From: Tessaracoccus bendigoensis DSM 12906
Lineage (GTDB): Bacteria > Actinomycetota > Actinomycetes > Propionibacteriales > Propionibacteriaceae
Direction of reading: 5' to 3'
NCBI RefSeq assembly: GCF_900141915.1
Contig: NZ_FQZG01000004.1
Coordinates: forward strand, 55,455 to 119,454
Length of the DNA: 64,000 bases
Shown: positions 1-9,712 of the stretch, piece by piece
How positions within the stretch are numbered: the first letter of the stretch is position 1
Layout of the letters: each line of letters begins with the position of its first letter
Notes under the pieces: generated by a model
What the model was told of the DNA's origin: nothing
The model's input: the letters and a program-made list of their open reading frames with translations, nothing else
Databases searched by the model: none
Position numbers and translations under genes: made by a program

Positions 1-825
1 GAGGCCCTCGCCTGGGTGGTGCGCGAGATGGACATGCGCTACGACGACCTCGCCGCGTTCGGGTTCCGTCACGTCGACGACTTCAACAAGGCGGTGCGGG
101 CTGGGCAGGTCAAGCTGCCGGAGGGGTCCGAACGGGTCCTGAGCCCGTACCCGTACCTGCTGGTCGTGGTCGACGAGTTGGCCGACCTGATGATGGTCGC
201 CCCACGCGACGTCGAGGAGTCGGTGGTGCGGATCACGCAGCTCGCGCGCGCCGCGGGTATCCACCTGGTGCTGGCAACCCAACGTCCGTCGACCGACGTC
301 GTCACCGGGCTGATCAAGGCCAACGTCCCTTCCCGCCTGGCATTCGCCACCTCGTCGATGACCGACTCAAGGGTCATCCTCGACCAGCCGGGAGCCGAGA
401 AGCTCGTCGGCAAGGGCGACGGGTTGTTCCTCCCGATGGGGGCCAGCAAGCCGATCCGTGTGCAGGGTGCCTGGGTCAACGAGTCCGAGATCCGAGAGAT
501 CGTCGAGTTCATCAGCGGGCAGCTCCAGCCCAACTACCGCGAAGACGTCGCGATGGTCGGCGCCGCGGAGAAGAAGGTCGTCGACGACATCGGAGACGAT
601 CTCGAACTCGTACTCGACGCCTGTCGCCTCGTCGTGGAGTTGCAACTCGGCTCCACATCGATGCTGCAGCGCAAGCTGCGGGTGGGGTTCGCCAAGGCCG
701 GGCGGCTCATGGACATCCTGGAGAGCAGGGGAGTGGTTGGCCCGTCGGAAGGCTCGAAGGCGCGCGAAGTGCTCGTCAAACCAGACGATCTGGACGGGGT
801 GCTGATGAACCTCGCCAACGGCTGA
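1..825 (+). CDS. ftsK: DNA translocase FtsK/SpoIIIE, C-terminal part (5' end outside window)
   Basis: The reading frame is open from the first base, so this is the last 274 residues of a larger protein. FtsK is a membrane-anchored hexameric ATPase that pumps chromosomal DNA through the division septum. The visible part holds the end of the motor domain, with the Walker B strand [10 protein letters not shown] (acidic pair at visible residues 58-59) and the following [12 protein letters not shown] segment. The last ~65 residues form the winged-helix gamma domain that reads polar chromosomal sequences. The rimO-pgsA-cinA-clgR series downstream is the usual actinobacterial context. Identity is certain; only the length is unknown. 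Confidence 0.96.
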   Translation, partial: EALAWVVREMDMRYDDLAAFGFRHVDDFNKAVRAGQVKLPEGSERVLSPYPYLLVVVDELADLMMVAPRDVEESVVRITQLARAAGIHLVLATQRPSTDVVTGLIKANVPSRLAFATSSMTDSRVILDQPGAEKLVGKGDGLFLPMGASKPIRVQGAWVNESEIREIVEFISGQLQPNYREDVAMVGAAEKKVVDDIGDDLELVLDACRLVVELQLGSTSMLQRKLRVGFAKAGRLMDILESRGVVGPSEGSKAREVLVKPDDLDGVLMNLANG

Positions 826-827
826 GC

Positions 828-833
828 CATAAT
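828..833 (+). promoter_or_regulatory. -10 hexamer of rimO (predicted leaderless)
   Basis: CATAAT lies in the 15-base gap after ftsK and ends seven bases before the rimO ATG. No Shine-Dalgarno sequence is present, so transcription would start at or next to the A of ATG. No convincing -35 is visible. Confidence 0.45.
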
Positions 834-840
834 AGGTTCG

Positions 841-2253
841 ATGTCCAGCCCGCTCCGCTCAGTCCATATCGCATCGCTTGGATGCGCGCGCAACGACGTC
901 GACTCGGAGGAGTTGGCCGCCCGGCTGGAATTGGGCGGTTTCACCCTGGTCGAGGATGCTGGCGAGGCCGAGACCGTCGTGGTCAACACTTGCGGGTTCG
1001 TGGAGCAGGCGAAGAAGGATTCGATCGACACGCTGCTCGCTGCCGCGGACCTCAAAGATGCGGGCACCGTCAGGTCCGTCGTGGCCGTCGGCTGCATGGC
1101 CGAGCGCTACGGCGTCGAGCTGGCCTCTTCGTTGCCTGAGGCGGACGCGGTGCTCGGGTTCGACGCATACGCAGACATCGCCGAACGGCTGCGTTCGATC
1201 CTCGAAGGAGAGCAGCAGATCTCGCATGTGCCGAGGGATCGCCGCAAGCTTCTTCCCCTCACCCCGTCGGCCCGCCCGGCCGCCGCGGTCGCCGTCGCGA
1301 CGCCGGGCCACTCGCCGCTGCCGGAGGGTCTGGCTCCGCTCAGCGGACCACCGACCCTGCGGCGCAGGCTGGCCAGTGGGCCGTCAGCGTCGCTGAAGAT
1401 CGCCTCGGGCTGTGACCGGCGCTGCGCCTTCTGCGCGATCCCTGCGTTCCGTGGGAGCTACCTCTCGCGGCCGATCGAGGAGTTGGAAGCCGAAGCCCGC
1501 TGGCTGGTCGAGGATGGCGTCAGGGAACTGTTCCTGGTCTCGGAGAACACCTCGTCGTATGGCAAGGATCTGGGAACCGGGCACCGACTGGAGCGACTGC
1601 TCGGGCGGTTGGCCGGAATCGACGGGCTGGAGTGGATCCGCGTCAGCTACCTCCAACCGGCCGAGATCAGGCCATCGCTGATCGACGCCATGCTCGGCAC
1701 CGAGAAGGTCGTGCCCTACTTCGACCTGAGCTTCCAGCACGCTTCGCCGTCGGTGCTGCGCGCGATGCGCCGCTTCGGCGACCCCGACAGTTTCCTTTCG
1801 CTGATCGGTCAGATCCGGTCCAAGTCGCCTGAAGCAGGGATCCGCAGCAACGTGATCGCAGGGTTCCCGGGCGAGACCGACGCGGATGTCGAATGCCTGC
1901 GCCAGTTCATCATCGACGCCGACCTCGACATGCTAGGGGTGTTCGGCTACTCCGATGAGGAGGGCACCGAGGGCGCCACTCTTCCGGGGCACCTGGCCGC
2001 CGAGGAGATCGAGGAGCGTCGCGCCATGTTGGCCGATGTGGCTATCGAGGTGTGCGAATCGCGCGCCTCAGAGCGCATCGGCGAGGAAGTCGTGGTGCTC
2101 GTCGAGGAGGCCGACGGGATCGGTCGGGCCATGCATCAGGCGCCCGAGACCGACGGCAACACCACTCTTGACGGGCCTGCTGAAGTAGGCTCGCTCATCC
2201 CCGCCCGGGTGATCGATTCGGACGGTATCGACCTGATCGCGGAGGCGAAATGA
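841..2253 (+). CDS. rimO: Ribosomal protein S12 methylthiotransferase RimO
   Basis: RimO is a radical-SAM enzyme that adds a methylthio group to the conserved aspartate of ribosomal protein S12. The 470-residue product has the family order. An N-terminal MTTase domain carries cluster cysteines C15, C51 and C85. The radical-SAM CxxxCxxC motif is at C191, C195 and C198, and a TRAM-like domain occupies the last ~70 residues. The short signature SLGCARN near the start separates it from MiaB, which is encoded at 9.8 kb. A proline/alanine-rich insertion (about 143-170) lies between the two domains. The stop overlaps the pgsA start by 4 bases, so the two genes are translationally coupled. Confidence 0.96.
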   Translation: MSSPLRSVHIASLGCARNDVDSEELAARLELGGFTLVEDAGEAETVVVNTCGFVEQAKKDSIDTLLAAADLKDAGTVRSVVAVGCMAERYGVELASSLPEADAVLGFDAYADIAERLRSILEGEQQISHVPRDRRKLLPLTPSARPAAAVAVATPGHSPLPEGLAPLSGPPTLRRRLASGPSASLKIASGCDRRCAFCAIPAFRGSYLSRPIEELEAEARWLVEDGVRELFLVSENTSSYGKDLGTGHRLERLLGRLAGIDGLEWIRVSYLQPAEIRPSLIDAMLGTEKVVPYFDLSFQHASPSVLRAMRRFGDPDSFLSLIGQIRSKSPEAGIRSNVIAGFPGETDADVECLRQFIIDADLDMLGVFGYSDEEGTEGATLPGHLAAEEIEERRAMLADVAIEVCESRASERIGEEVVVLVEEADGIGRAMHQAPETDGNTTLDGPAEVGSLIPARVIDSDGIDLIAEAK

Positions 2254-2846
2254 GCGACGATAAACCCAGCAACTGGAACGTCCCGAACATCCTGACCGTG
2301 ATCCGCATGGTCATGGTGCCGATCTACGTGATGTTGCTGTTCCTCGGCCCGGACCAGTTCTCGTGGCGTATCGCCGCAACGCTGGTGTTCACCGCCGCGA
2401 TGCTCACCGATCTGGCCGACGGTCACATCGCCCGCAAGTACAACCTGGTCACGGACTTCGGCAAGCTCTGGGACCCAATCGCCGACAAGTCGCTCACCGG
2501 CGCGGCGTTCATCTCGCTCAGCATCCTGGGCGAACTTCCTTGGGCGTTCACCATCATCATCCTGCTGCGCGAATGGGGCATCACCTGGGTGCGTGAGAGG
2601 TTGAAGAAGTACGGCACCGTGATGGCGGCAAACAAGGGTGGAAAGGCCAAGACCTTGACCCAGACGTTCGCGCTCATCCTGTTCAACCTGAACCTGAGCT
2701 TCCTCCCCGGGCCGCTCGGGGTCATCGCCTGGGTGCTGATGTGGGCCGCGCTGATCCTGACGGTGGTCACCGGCATCGACTATCTGCGTCAAGCGTGGCG
2801 GATTCGCCGTGATTCAATCGCCGACAAGCAAGGCCCGGTAGCCTGA
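2250..2846 (+). CDS. pgsA: CDP-diacylglycerol-glycerol-3-phosphate 3-phosphatidyltransferase
   Basis: This membrane enzyme of phosphatidylglycerol synthesis joins CDP-diacylglycerol to glycerol 3-phosphate. The CDP-alcohol phosphotransferase signature is complete: D54-x2-D57-G58-x2-A61-R62-x8-G71-x3-D75-x3-D79. Several hydrophobic segments follow (about 85-105, 130-150 and 150-170) and the tail is basic. The ATG overlaps the rimO stop. At 198 residues it has normal family length. Related actinobacterial enzymes make phosphatidylinositol phosphate or cardiolipin. The rimO/cinA neighbourhood favours PgsA. Confidence 0.9.
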   Translation: MSDDKPSNWNVPNILTVIRMVMVPIYVMLLFLGPDQFSWRIAATLVFTAAMLTDLADGHIARKYNLVTDFGKLWDPIADKSLTGAAFISLSILGELPWAFTIIILLREWGITWVRERLKKYGTVMAANKGGKAKTLTQTFALILFNLNLSFLPGPLGVIAWVLMWAALILTVVTGIDYLRQAWRIRRDSIADKQGPVA

Positions 2847-2877
2847 CGGGCAACGACCACCCCGGCTGGAGGACGCC

Positions 2878-3357
2878 GTGACACTCGCTGAAGAGCTGAT
2901 CAGGAAGATGGCGGGGCGGTCACTGACCCTGTCGACATGTGAATCGCTCACCGGCGGAGGGATCGGTGCGGCTCTGACCTCCGTCCCAGGAGCGTCCGCG
3001 GTGTTCCGGGGTGCCCTCGTCACCTACGCACGAGACCTCAAAGCATCGTTGGCAGGAGTCGACGAGGAACTGATCGCGCACGAGGGCGTCGTCAACGAAC
3101 TCACTGCCCTCCAGATGGCCCTGGGTGCCCAGACCGCCTGCGGTTCGGACTGGGCGGTGTCCACCACCGGTGTAGCCGGGCCCACTGAGACGGACGGCGC
3201 CAAGGTCGGCACTGTCTGGTTCGCCGTGGTCGGGCCGCGGATCGGTACGTTCGAGGGGGCGAAGTACACAGAACTCAAGGAGTTCCAGGGAGATCGCGAG
3301 CAGATCCGGCACGCCGCCATCGACCATTCCTTCGAGATGCTGCTGCGGGTCCTCTAG
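2878..3357 (+). CDS. cinA: CinA C-terminal domain protein (nicotinamide-nucleotide amidase, PncC type)
   Basis: The 159-residue product is the stand-alone CinA C-terminal domain, without the N-terminal MoCF-like domain of full CinA. Stand-alone members deamidate nicotinamide mononucleotide to nicotinate mononucleotide for NAD recycling. The conserved CESLTGGG segment near residue 21 and the STTGVAGP loop are present. Translation starts at a GTG preceded by GGAGG (2868-2872). It follows pgsA by 31 bases and precedes clgR, the order found in mycobacteria and other actinobacteria. Confidence 0.9.
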   Translation: MTLAEELIRKMAGRSLTLSTCESLTGGGIGAALTSVPGASAVFRGALVTYARDLKASLAGVDEELIAHEGVVNELTALQMALGAQTACGSDWAVSTTGVAGPTETDGAKVGTVWFAVVGPRIGTFEGAKYTELKEFQGDREQIRHAAIDHSFEMLLRVL

Positions 3358-3403
3358 CCTCCTCTGGCCTGCTCCGACCAGCTGTTGTACTCGGGCTTGG
3401 AAT

Positions 3404-3421
3404 CTTTCGCTCAAGGGGGAA
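3404..3421 (+). promoter_or_regulatory. Imperfect ClgR-type operator upstream of clgR
   Basis: An 18-base window around CGCTCAAGGG matches most of the corynebacterial ClgR consensus as I recall it (CGCYNANRGCG core), with one core and two flank mismatches. It sits about 70 bases before the clgR start, where an autoregulatory site is expected. The match is weak. Confidence 0.22.
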
Positions 3422-3490
3422 CAATTCGGACCAGAACTTGGTTACAACAACCGATGGCGGGCAGTCGGTCCGCCAAAAGGTAGGTACACC

Positions 3491-3766
3491 ATGAAGACGA
3501 TTCTGATCCGTAAGGTGATGGGTGAGACGCTCCGGGAACTCCGGATCGCCGCAGGCATGACGCTGCGTGAGGTCTCCATGGCTAGCATGGTTTCGCTCGG
3601 GTATCTGTCCGAGATCGAACGCGGCCACAAGGAAGCCTCTAGCGAGGTCCTCTTCGCAGTCGCGTCGGCCTTGGGCGTGTCCCTGTCCGATTTGATGGTC
3701 GCCGTGAGCGGGAAGTTGGCCGTCCTCGAGACGGCGCGTCTCCCGAAGGTGGCAGCGGCCGCATAG
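3491..3766 (+). CDS. clgR: XRE-type transcriptional activator, ClgR family
   Basis: This is a 91-residue helix-turn-helix protein. The Cro/XRE HTH spans about residues 12-66, with MTLREVSMASMVSLGYLSEIERG as the two helices. In actinobacteria ClgR activates clp protease and chaperone genes and is itself degraded by ClpP. The product ends in four alanines. In Streptomyces ClgR a terminal Ala-Ala is the ClpP recognition tag, so the tail fits a self-limiting regulator. The cinA-clgR-recA context is conserved. An AGGTAGG ribosome site lies seven bases upstream of the ATG. Confidence 0.87.
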   Translation: MKTILIRKVMGETLRELRIAAGMTLREVSMASMVSLGYLSEIERGHKEASSEVLFAVASALGVSLSDLMVAVSGKLAVLETARLPKVAAAA

Positions 3767-3776
3767 CGGCCGTGAT

Positions 3777-4637
3777 TCAGTCTCCGACGAAGCCAAGCAC
3801 CTCGCGAGAGGTGCGGCGCCCGCGGGGTGTCGTCTCACCGAGGCGCGCCGCCTCCACCACGTGGACCTCGATACCTGCGTCACGGAAACCCTGGAGTTCC
3901 TCCTCCGGGGCCCCGGAGTCGGTTACGAGCACCTGAAAATCGGTCAGCCCTGCCATCTTGGCAAGGGTCCGGTGTCCGATCTTGCTCGAATCGACCGCGA
4001 CGATCACGGTCTGCGCGCGATCGATCATCGCGTAGTTCGTCCTGGCTTCGATCTCGTCGTGCGTCGTGAGGCCCCCGGAGACGCTCACCCCGTCGGCACC
4101 GATCACTGCAGTGCCCACATTGACCAGTTTCATGGTCGATTCGGCGAGCGAGCCGACCAGTTCAAGCGAGTTTGAGCGCAGCACGCCACCTGCGATCAGC
4201 ACTCGGGCCTGGCCCTGTTCAGCCGCCTCAAGGCCAATGCTGAGCGAGTTGGTGATGATGGTGAGGTCGCTACGGCTGCGAAGAACCCGAAGCACCTCAG
4301 CGGTAGTGGTGCCGCCGGTGAGCCCTATTGCATGCTTGCCCTGCGGGATCAGAGTCGCGACTTTGCGCGCTATCCGACGCTTGGACTCCTGGTTCCGGCC
4401 GTCCCTGAGGCGCACCGGCAATTCGCGATTGCCCTTCACCGGACGGGCACCTCCGTGCGTGCGCTCCAGAAGCCCTTGTGAGGCAAGCAGGGCAACGTCG
4501 CGTCGGATCGTGGCAGCTGAGGCATCGAGCGCGTCTGCCAGGTAGGACAGCGGCAACTGTCCCTGCTCGGTGAGAAGCGCCAGCAGCGCTACCATCCGGT
4601 CTGACCTCTTGTGGGACGGCGTTCCGGGCGCATTCAT
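3777..4637 (-). CDS. DeoR/GlpR-family transcriptional repressor
   Basis: The 286-residue product has a DeoR-type winged helix at residues 14-66 (SYLADALDASAATIRRD) and a C-terminal sugar-phosphate sensor domain. That domain shows GLTGGTTTAEVLR and IGADGVS, the phosphate-binding loops of this ribose-5-phosphate-isomerase-like fold. Such repressors usually control sugar or sugar-alcohol catabolism and respond to a phosphorylated sugar. No sugar genes are adjacent, so the effector and targets are unknown. Palindromes in the divergent upstream gap (4669-4746) suggest autoregulation and possible control of the DUF3046 gene. Confidence 0.85.
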   Translation of the reverse strand: MNAPGTPSHKRSDRMVALLALLTEQGQLPLSYLADALDASAATIRRDVALLASQGLLERTHGGARPVKGNRELPVRLRDGRNQESKRRIARKVATLIPQGKHAIGLTGGTTTAEVLRVLRSRSDLTIITNSLSIGLEAAEQGQARVLIAGGVLRSNSLELVGSLAESTMKLVNVGTAVIGADGVSVSGGLTTHDEIEARTNYAMIDRAQTVIVAVDSSKIGHRTLAKMAGLTDFQVLVTDSGAPEEELQGFRDAGIEVHVVEAARLGETTPRGRRTSREVLGFVGD

Positions 4638-4668
4638 CCGGTTGGGCTCCTTCGCACCTGTGGCTCAG

Positions 4669-4689
4669 TTGTGAGCAGTATGCGCACAA
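4669..4689. promoter_or_regulatory. Putative operator 1 for the DeoR-type repressor
   Basis: This 21-base imperfect palindrome has perfect TTGTG/CACAA arms. It lies 32 bases upstream of the repressor start, in the divergent gap. The arms recur at 4722-4733, which supports a shared binding protein. Confidence 0.5.
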
Positions 4690-4721
4690 CGACTGAGCGT
4701 AAGTGTACTAAACCTGAGTGC

Positions 4722-4746
4722 CTGTGCGCACAAAGTGATCGCTCAC
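4722..4746. promoter_or_regulatory. Putative operator 2 for the DeoR-type repressor
   Basis: A perfect 10-base palindrome, TGTGCGCACA (4723-4732), is followed at once by the near-palindrome GTGATCGCTCAC (4735-4746). Both use the TGTG/GTGA half-site found in site 1. Confidence 0.45.
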
Positions 4747-4790
4747 GCGAGCATCTGAACTGCGCGAAACTGGACGATGGACTCAGGGAG

Positions 4791-4796
4791 TAGGGT
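4791..4796 (+). promoter_or_regulatory. -10 hexamer of the DUF3046 gene (predicted leaderless)
   Basis: TAGGGT ends six bases before the GTG start, and no ribosome binding site intervenes. The same hexamer and spacing occur at lexA. Confidence 0.5.
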
Positions 4797-4802
4797 GTCC
4801 GG

Positions 4803-4997
4803 GTGCGTGAGGTTGAGTTGTGGCAGCGGTTGAACTCCGTGCTGCCCGGAGGCTATGCGGCGTCCTGGGCCGACCAGGTCGTGATGGAGGAGCTCGGCAG
4901 TCGCACCGTCCGGGAGGCTCTGGCGGCGGGGATACCTTGCAAGCGCGTCTGGCGCGCGGTCTGGGCTCAACTCGAACTCCCCGCGAATCTGCGCTGA
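4803..4997 (+). CDS. DUF3046 family protein
   Basis: This 64-residue acidic-to-neutral protein matches the actinobacterial DUF3046 family, whose genes sit just upstream of recA. The family's pattern is visible: an early LWxRL, a central SWADQVVMEELG and a C-terminal KRVWRAVWAQLELP. No function is established. The GTG start lies six bases after a TAGGGT hexamer, so a leaderless message is likely. The SOS box of recA begins 25 bases after its stop. Confidence 0.85.
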   Translation: MREVELWQRLNSVLPGGYAASWADQVVMEELGSRTVREALAAGIPCKRVWRAVWAQLELPANLR

Positions 4998-5021
4998 GAC
5001 GTCGGCGTGTCGAGTTCCATT

Positions 5022-5042
5022 CGAACGGATGTTCGGTAGGAT
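5022..5042 (+). promoter_or_regulatory. SOS box and -10 element of recA
   Basis: CGAACGGATGTTCG (5022-5035) is a perfect-arm LexA site of the Gram-positive/actinobacterial CGAAC-N4-GTTCG type. TAGGAT (5037-5042) follows directly as a likely -10. LexA binding here would block RNA polymerase. The mRNA would have a leader of roughly 110 bases. Confidence 0.88.
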
Positions 5043-5158
5043 GATGGTTAGTTGTCCACAGGTTAGAGACTCGGTGCAAGATTGTCTGAGCTCCTTCCTA
5101 CAGTGATTGTCGACGACACCAACTGGCCCACCCGGGTCAGCCCGAGGAAGGAAACCCC

Positions 5159-6185
<1,027 letters not shown>

Positions 6186-6202
<17 letters not shown>

Positions 6203-6713
6203 CCAGCCGACCGAGGAGCGGGCCACCCAACTGGAGGTGGCCCGTCGGATCGCACTGGACCAACTCGCGGTCCGGCAGCGCTCGTCGAAGGAACTGCGCG
6301 ACGCACTCGCGAAACGCAACGTGCCCGAAGATGTCGCGGAGGAGATCCTGCAGCGATTCACGGCGGTGGGGCTGCTCGACGACGCGGCCTTCGCACAGGC
6401 TCTCACCCAGTCCCGGTGCCGAAACGGAATGCGTGGCAAGGCCCGGATCCGTCAGGAACTGAGGGAGAAGGGGGTCGACAGGGAGACCGCCGAGGAGGCA
6501 GTGGCGCAACTGGCACCTGAAGACGAGTATGAAGCGGCCCTGGCACTGGCACGTCGGCGGGCAGTCGCTATGGCCAGGTTGGAGCCCCATGTCATGAGGA
6601 GGCGACTCGCCGGTCAGTTGGCACGCAGGGGGTTCTCGGGAAGCGTCGTCGGATCGGTGATCGCGGTTGTCACAGACGCCGACCCGGTTGAGTTTTCCAC
6701 AGGTGAGCAATAG
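6186..6713 (+). CDS. recX: Regulatory protein RecX
   Basis: RecX limits RecA filament growth. The frame has the three-helix-repeat RecX pattern: [44 protein letters not shown]. The frame is open far into recA, so the start must be chosen. GTG at 6186 lies inside the last codons of recA with GGAG four bases before it and gives 175 residues, the normal family size. TTG at 6192 is an alternative. The 17-base overlap suggests translational coupling with recA. Confidence 0.9.
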
Positions 6714-6751
6714 GCTCGGTGGTCAAGGTCACAGAACCCCGCATGAACTGA

Positions 6752-6771
6752 CGGCCAGCCCCCGCTGGCCG
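6752..6771 (+). terminator. Stem-loop after recA-recX
   Basis: A perfect 8-bp stem, CGGCCAGC/GCTGGCCG, with a CCCC loop lies 38 bases after the recX stop. The downstream tract is only weakly T-rich (ATATTTCT), so termination is probable but not certain. Confidence 0.45.
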
Positions 6772-6933
6772 GTTGAACCGATATTTCTCCAAGCGGCGCT
6801 TGCGCCGAATGAAAATCAGTAGCCCGTCGGCGCTCGCCGAGAGCCGATTCGGTCACCCGCCCCCGGTGGTGGGTCGCCGCCGTCGCCAGTGCGTATCCCT
6901 GTGTCCGGAACAATCCGACAGGAGGAGAAGCGC

Positions 6934-8541
6934 ATGCCCGAACTTGGTTGGCTGCTGGCGGGCGTAGCGCTGGTGTGTGCCATCGTTCTCGCGCTGCTCC
7001 TGGCCCGGATCTCTCGGGCGGTGCGCGCCGAGCGGGCCAACCTGGGTGAGCGGTTAGCCAAGGAGCGTTCCGAGATCAGGGCCTCTGTTCAGGAGAGCGC
7101 GGACCTGCTGCGTGCCGACGCAGAACGAGCCCTTGAAGAGGCCCGGAGCCGGGCCCGGGACCTGGTGGATGCCGCCGAGCAACGACGTGCCGACGTCGAG
7201 TCTGGATTGTCGGCCAAGCGTGCCGAACTGAGGGAGGAGCGCGGTGCGCTTGAGCGCAGGGAATCACGGTTGCAGGATCGCGAGGACCGCATCTCCGTCG
7301 ACACGCAGGCTCTGGCGACCCGTTCCGAGCGTGTCGAGGCTCAGCGCCTGCACGTGAGAGCCGGACGGGAGCAACTCGTGGCAGACCAGGAGCGCGTCGC
7401 CTCGGAACTGCAGCGGGTCGCTGGCCTCTCCGTCGAGGAAGCCAAGCACGAGATCCTCGCGGATGCGGAGCGCCAGGCTAAGTTGTCCGCCACGGCGATC
7501 GCGCGCGAGATTGAGGCGACCGCCAGGCGAGAGGCCGACCGGTTGGCGCGCTCGATCATCGTCACCGCCATCCAGCGCGTCGCATCCGAGCAGACCAACG
7601 AGTCCGTGGTGAGCACCGTCCATCTTCCCAGTGACGAGATGAAGGGGCGGATCATCGGGCGCGAGGGCCGAAACATCCGGGCTTTCGAGCAGATCACTGG
7701 GGTCAACATCCTGATCGACGACACCCCTGAGTCCGTGTTGCTGAGCAGCTTCGACCCGGTAAGGCGCGAGACGGCAAGGCTCACCCTGGTTGACCTAGTG
7801 GCCGACGGCCGCATCCATCCGGCTCGGATCGAAGAGGTCTACGACCGGAGCCAGCGTCAGATGGGGGAGCGGATCGTCCGCGCCGCCGAGGATGCGCTCA
7901 CCGAGGTCGGCATCGTCGACCTGCATCCGGACCTGATCCCGATCCTCGGGTCGCTGGCCTACCGGACCTCCTACGGGCAGAACGTGCTGCGGCACCTGGT
8001 CGAGAGCGCGCACCTTGCCGGGGTCATGGCGGCGGAACTCGGGCTGGAGGTCACGGTCGTCAAGCGGGCCGCGTTCCTGCACGACATCGGAAAGGCTCTG
8101 ACCCACGAGGTGGAGGGGCCACACGCCCTCATCGGAGCCGAACTCCTACGCAAGCACGGTGAGCATGAGGACGTGGTGCACGCCGTGGAGGCGCACCACA
8201 ATGAAGTGGAGCCGCACACCGTGGAAGCGGTGCTGGTGCAGGCAGCCGACGCCATCTCGGGGTCCCGGCCCGGCGCCAGGCGCGAGTCGCTCGAGGCTTA
8301 TGTGGAGCGGATGGAGAACCTGGAACACATCGCCACGGCCCACGACGGGGTCATGCGTGCGTACGCGATGCAGGCGGGGCGTGAGGTCCGGGTGATGGTC
8401 GCCCCCGAGGCGATCGACGACGCGGCGGCCCAGGTGCTGGCCCGCGACATCGCCCAAGAGGTCGAGAAGAACCTCAGCTACCCGGGGCAGATCCGCATCA
8501 CCGTGGTGCGGGAATCACGGGCGACCGAGACCGCGCATTAG
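6934..8541 (+). CDS. rny: Ribonuclease Y
   Basis: RNase Y is a membrane-anchored endoribonuclease that starts mRNA turnover. The ATG at 6934 follows AGGAGGAG and places a transmembrane helix at residues 5-26, as the family requires. An in-frame ATG 45 bases upstream would bury it. A long charged coiled coil (about 30-205) is followed by a KH RNA-binding domain with GRIIGREG at 238-245. The HD phosphohydrolase domain has its HD pair at 383-384 (FLHDIGK). The 535-residue length fits. The stop overlaps the convergent epimerase gene by 4 bases. Confidence 0.95.
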   Translation: MPELGWLLAGVALVCAIVLALLLARISRAVRAERANLGERLAKERSEIRASVQESADLLRADAERALEEARSRARDLVDAAEQRRADVESGLSAKRAELREERGALERRESRLQDREDRISVDTQALATRSERVEAQRLHVRAGREQLVADQERVASELQRVAGLSVEEAKHEILADAERQAKLSATAIAREIEATARREADRLARSIIVTAIQRVASEQTNESVVSTVHLPSDEMKGRIIGREGRNIRAFEQITGVNILIDDTPESVLLSSFDPVRRETARLTLVDLVADGRIHPARIEEVYDRSQRQMGERIVRAAEDALTEVGIVDLHPDLIPILGSLAYRTSYGQNVLRHLVESAHLAGVMAAELGLEVTVVKRAAFLHDIGKALTHEVEGPHALIGAELLRKHGEHEDVVHAVEAHHNEVEPHTVEAVLVQAADAISGSRPGARRESLEAYVERMENLEHIATAHDGVMRAYAMQAGREVRVMVAPEAIDDAAAQVLARDIAQEVEKNLSYPGQIRITVVRESRATETAH

Positions 8542-9413
8542 CTGACGCGGATTCCCCAGACGGAGCGGCTGCGCTCACCCGGTTCCAGGACGATGACCGA
8601 GTCGTGGGTCGGGCCCTCGTTGAAGGCATCCGGGCCACAGGTCATCGGTTCGATCGCCATAGCATCGCGGGTGGGCGTGGTGAACACCTGCGCCCATGGC
8701 AAGGTCTCGTCAGCCCAGAAAACCACCTTGTGGACTGGGGTTTCGAGCGTGATCTCCCAGTCGCCGATCGGGTCGACGAAGGCGGTGTCGAAAACTGTCG
8801 CTCCCACCGGTCGCGGCTCCACGAAGTCGTGCTCGGAGGAGACCGGTTCGATGCTGATGGGAAGCAGCCGCTCGGGATCGACGACCAGTTCGCTGCGGAA
8901 GGGGAGCGTCAGGCGCGAGTTCGTGAGATCGGCGGCCACATAGGGGTGGGCCCCGTAGCCGTAGGGGACGGGGACGGCGCCCACGTTGTGGGCCTCTACA
9001 GCGACGGTCAACCCTGACTCGTCGAGGCTGTGCGTGACCTCAACGTCGAGCACCCCGTTCCAACCCTGCTGGGGGTAGATCGTGGTGGCGAGGGTGACTG
9101 CGGACTCGGAATGCGCAACGAGACGCCAGGCCATCGCGGACCCCAGTCCGTGCAGAGCAGTGTTCCTGCGCACCTCGGAGATCGCGAGCTGGTGCTCAAC
9201 GCCATTGAAGGTGTAGCGGCCGTCACGGATGCGGTTGGGCCACGGCACCAGTTGCCTGCCCTTCGACGCTGGGGCTTCGGTTTCGGCGAAGTTCCAGAGA
9301 ATCTCCGTGCCTTCGAAGTGGAGGCTGCGGAGGAAGGATCCGACCTCGGTGACCACGGCGCCGTACTGGCGGGAGGAGATCGGGAACTGCTTGCCGGTCG
9401 GAAGAGTCGTCAT
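8538..9413 (-). CDS. Aldose 1-epimerase family protein
   Basis: The 291-residue beta-sandwich protein is of the galactose mutarotase superfamily, which interconverts alpha and beta anomers of sugars or sugar phosphates. Conserved segments include the PWPNRIRDGRY arginine loop, the NTALHGLG histidine, and YGYGAHPY, which carries the second histidine. A catalytic glutamate is likely within VIVLEPGE near the C-terminus. Length and motifs fit the YeaD/GalM-like subgroup. The exact substrate cannot be read. It is transcribed away from the repeat array at 9.5 kb. Confidence 0.87.
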   Translation of the reverse strand: MTTLPTGKQFPISSRQYGAVVTEVGSFLRSLHFEGTEILWNFAETEAPASKGRQLVPWPNRIRDGRYTFNGVEHQLAISEVRRNTALHGLGSAMAWRLVAHSESAVTLATTIYPQQGWNGVLDVEVTHSLDESGLTVAVEAHNVGAVPVPYGYGAHPYVAADLTNSRLTLPFRSELVVDPERLLPISIEPVSSEHDFVEPRPVGATVFDTAFVDPIGDWEITLETPVHKVVFWADETLPWAQVFTTPTRDAMAIEPMTCGPDAFNEGPTHDSVIVLEPGERSRSVWGIRVS

Positions 9414-9419
9414 GGCTGA

Positions 9420-9425
9420 AGCCTA
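9420..9425 (-). promoter_or_regulatory. -10 hexamer of the aldose-epimerase gene (predicted leaderless)
   Basis: On the minus strand TAGGCT ends six bases before the ATG and there is no Shine-Dalgarno sequence. The hexamer borders the repeat array that fills the gap to miaB. Confidence 0.45.
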
Positions 9426-9513
9426 GCCTCGTCTGCACTGACCGGGCGCTCTTGCGCCGCTACCTGGGGTATGTCTGGTTACCAGCGCTGTTGCCTCGAT
9501 ACCAGGGGTATGC

Positions 9514-9585
9514 CTGGTTACCAGCGGTGTTTCGCTGGTGTTGAGCGTTTGTGTTGGTGTCGGCGTCGGAGAGCAGGTGGGCGCG
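9514..9585 (+). repeat. 72-bp direct repeat, copy 1
   Basis: It is identical to 9641-9712 at 71 of 72 positions by eye; the last 62 bases are exact. It begins with the CTGGTTACC palindrome arm. The period to copy 2 is 127 bp. Confidence 0.85.
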
Positions 9586-9640
9586 TCACCAAGGTTGTGT
9601 TCCGGTTACCAGCGCTCTGGCGCGGTTACCAGGGTTGTGT

Positions 9641-9712
9641 CTGGTTACCTGCGGTGTTTCGCTGGTGTTGAGCGTTTGTGTTGGTGTCGGCGTCGGAGAG
9701 CAGGTGGGCGCG
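9641..9712 (+). repeat. 72-bp direct repeat, copy 2
   Basis: Second copy of the 9514-9585 segment, with a single A-to-T difference at its tenth base. Its near identity implies a recent duplication or gene conversion. Confidence 0.85.
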
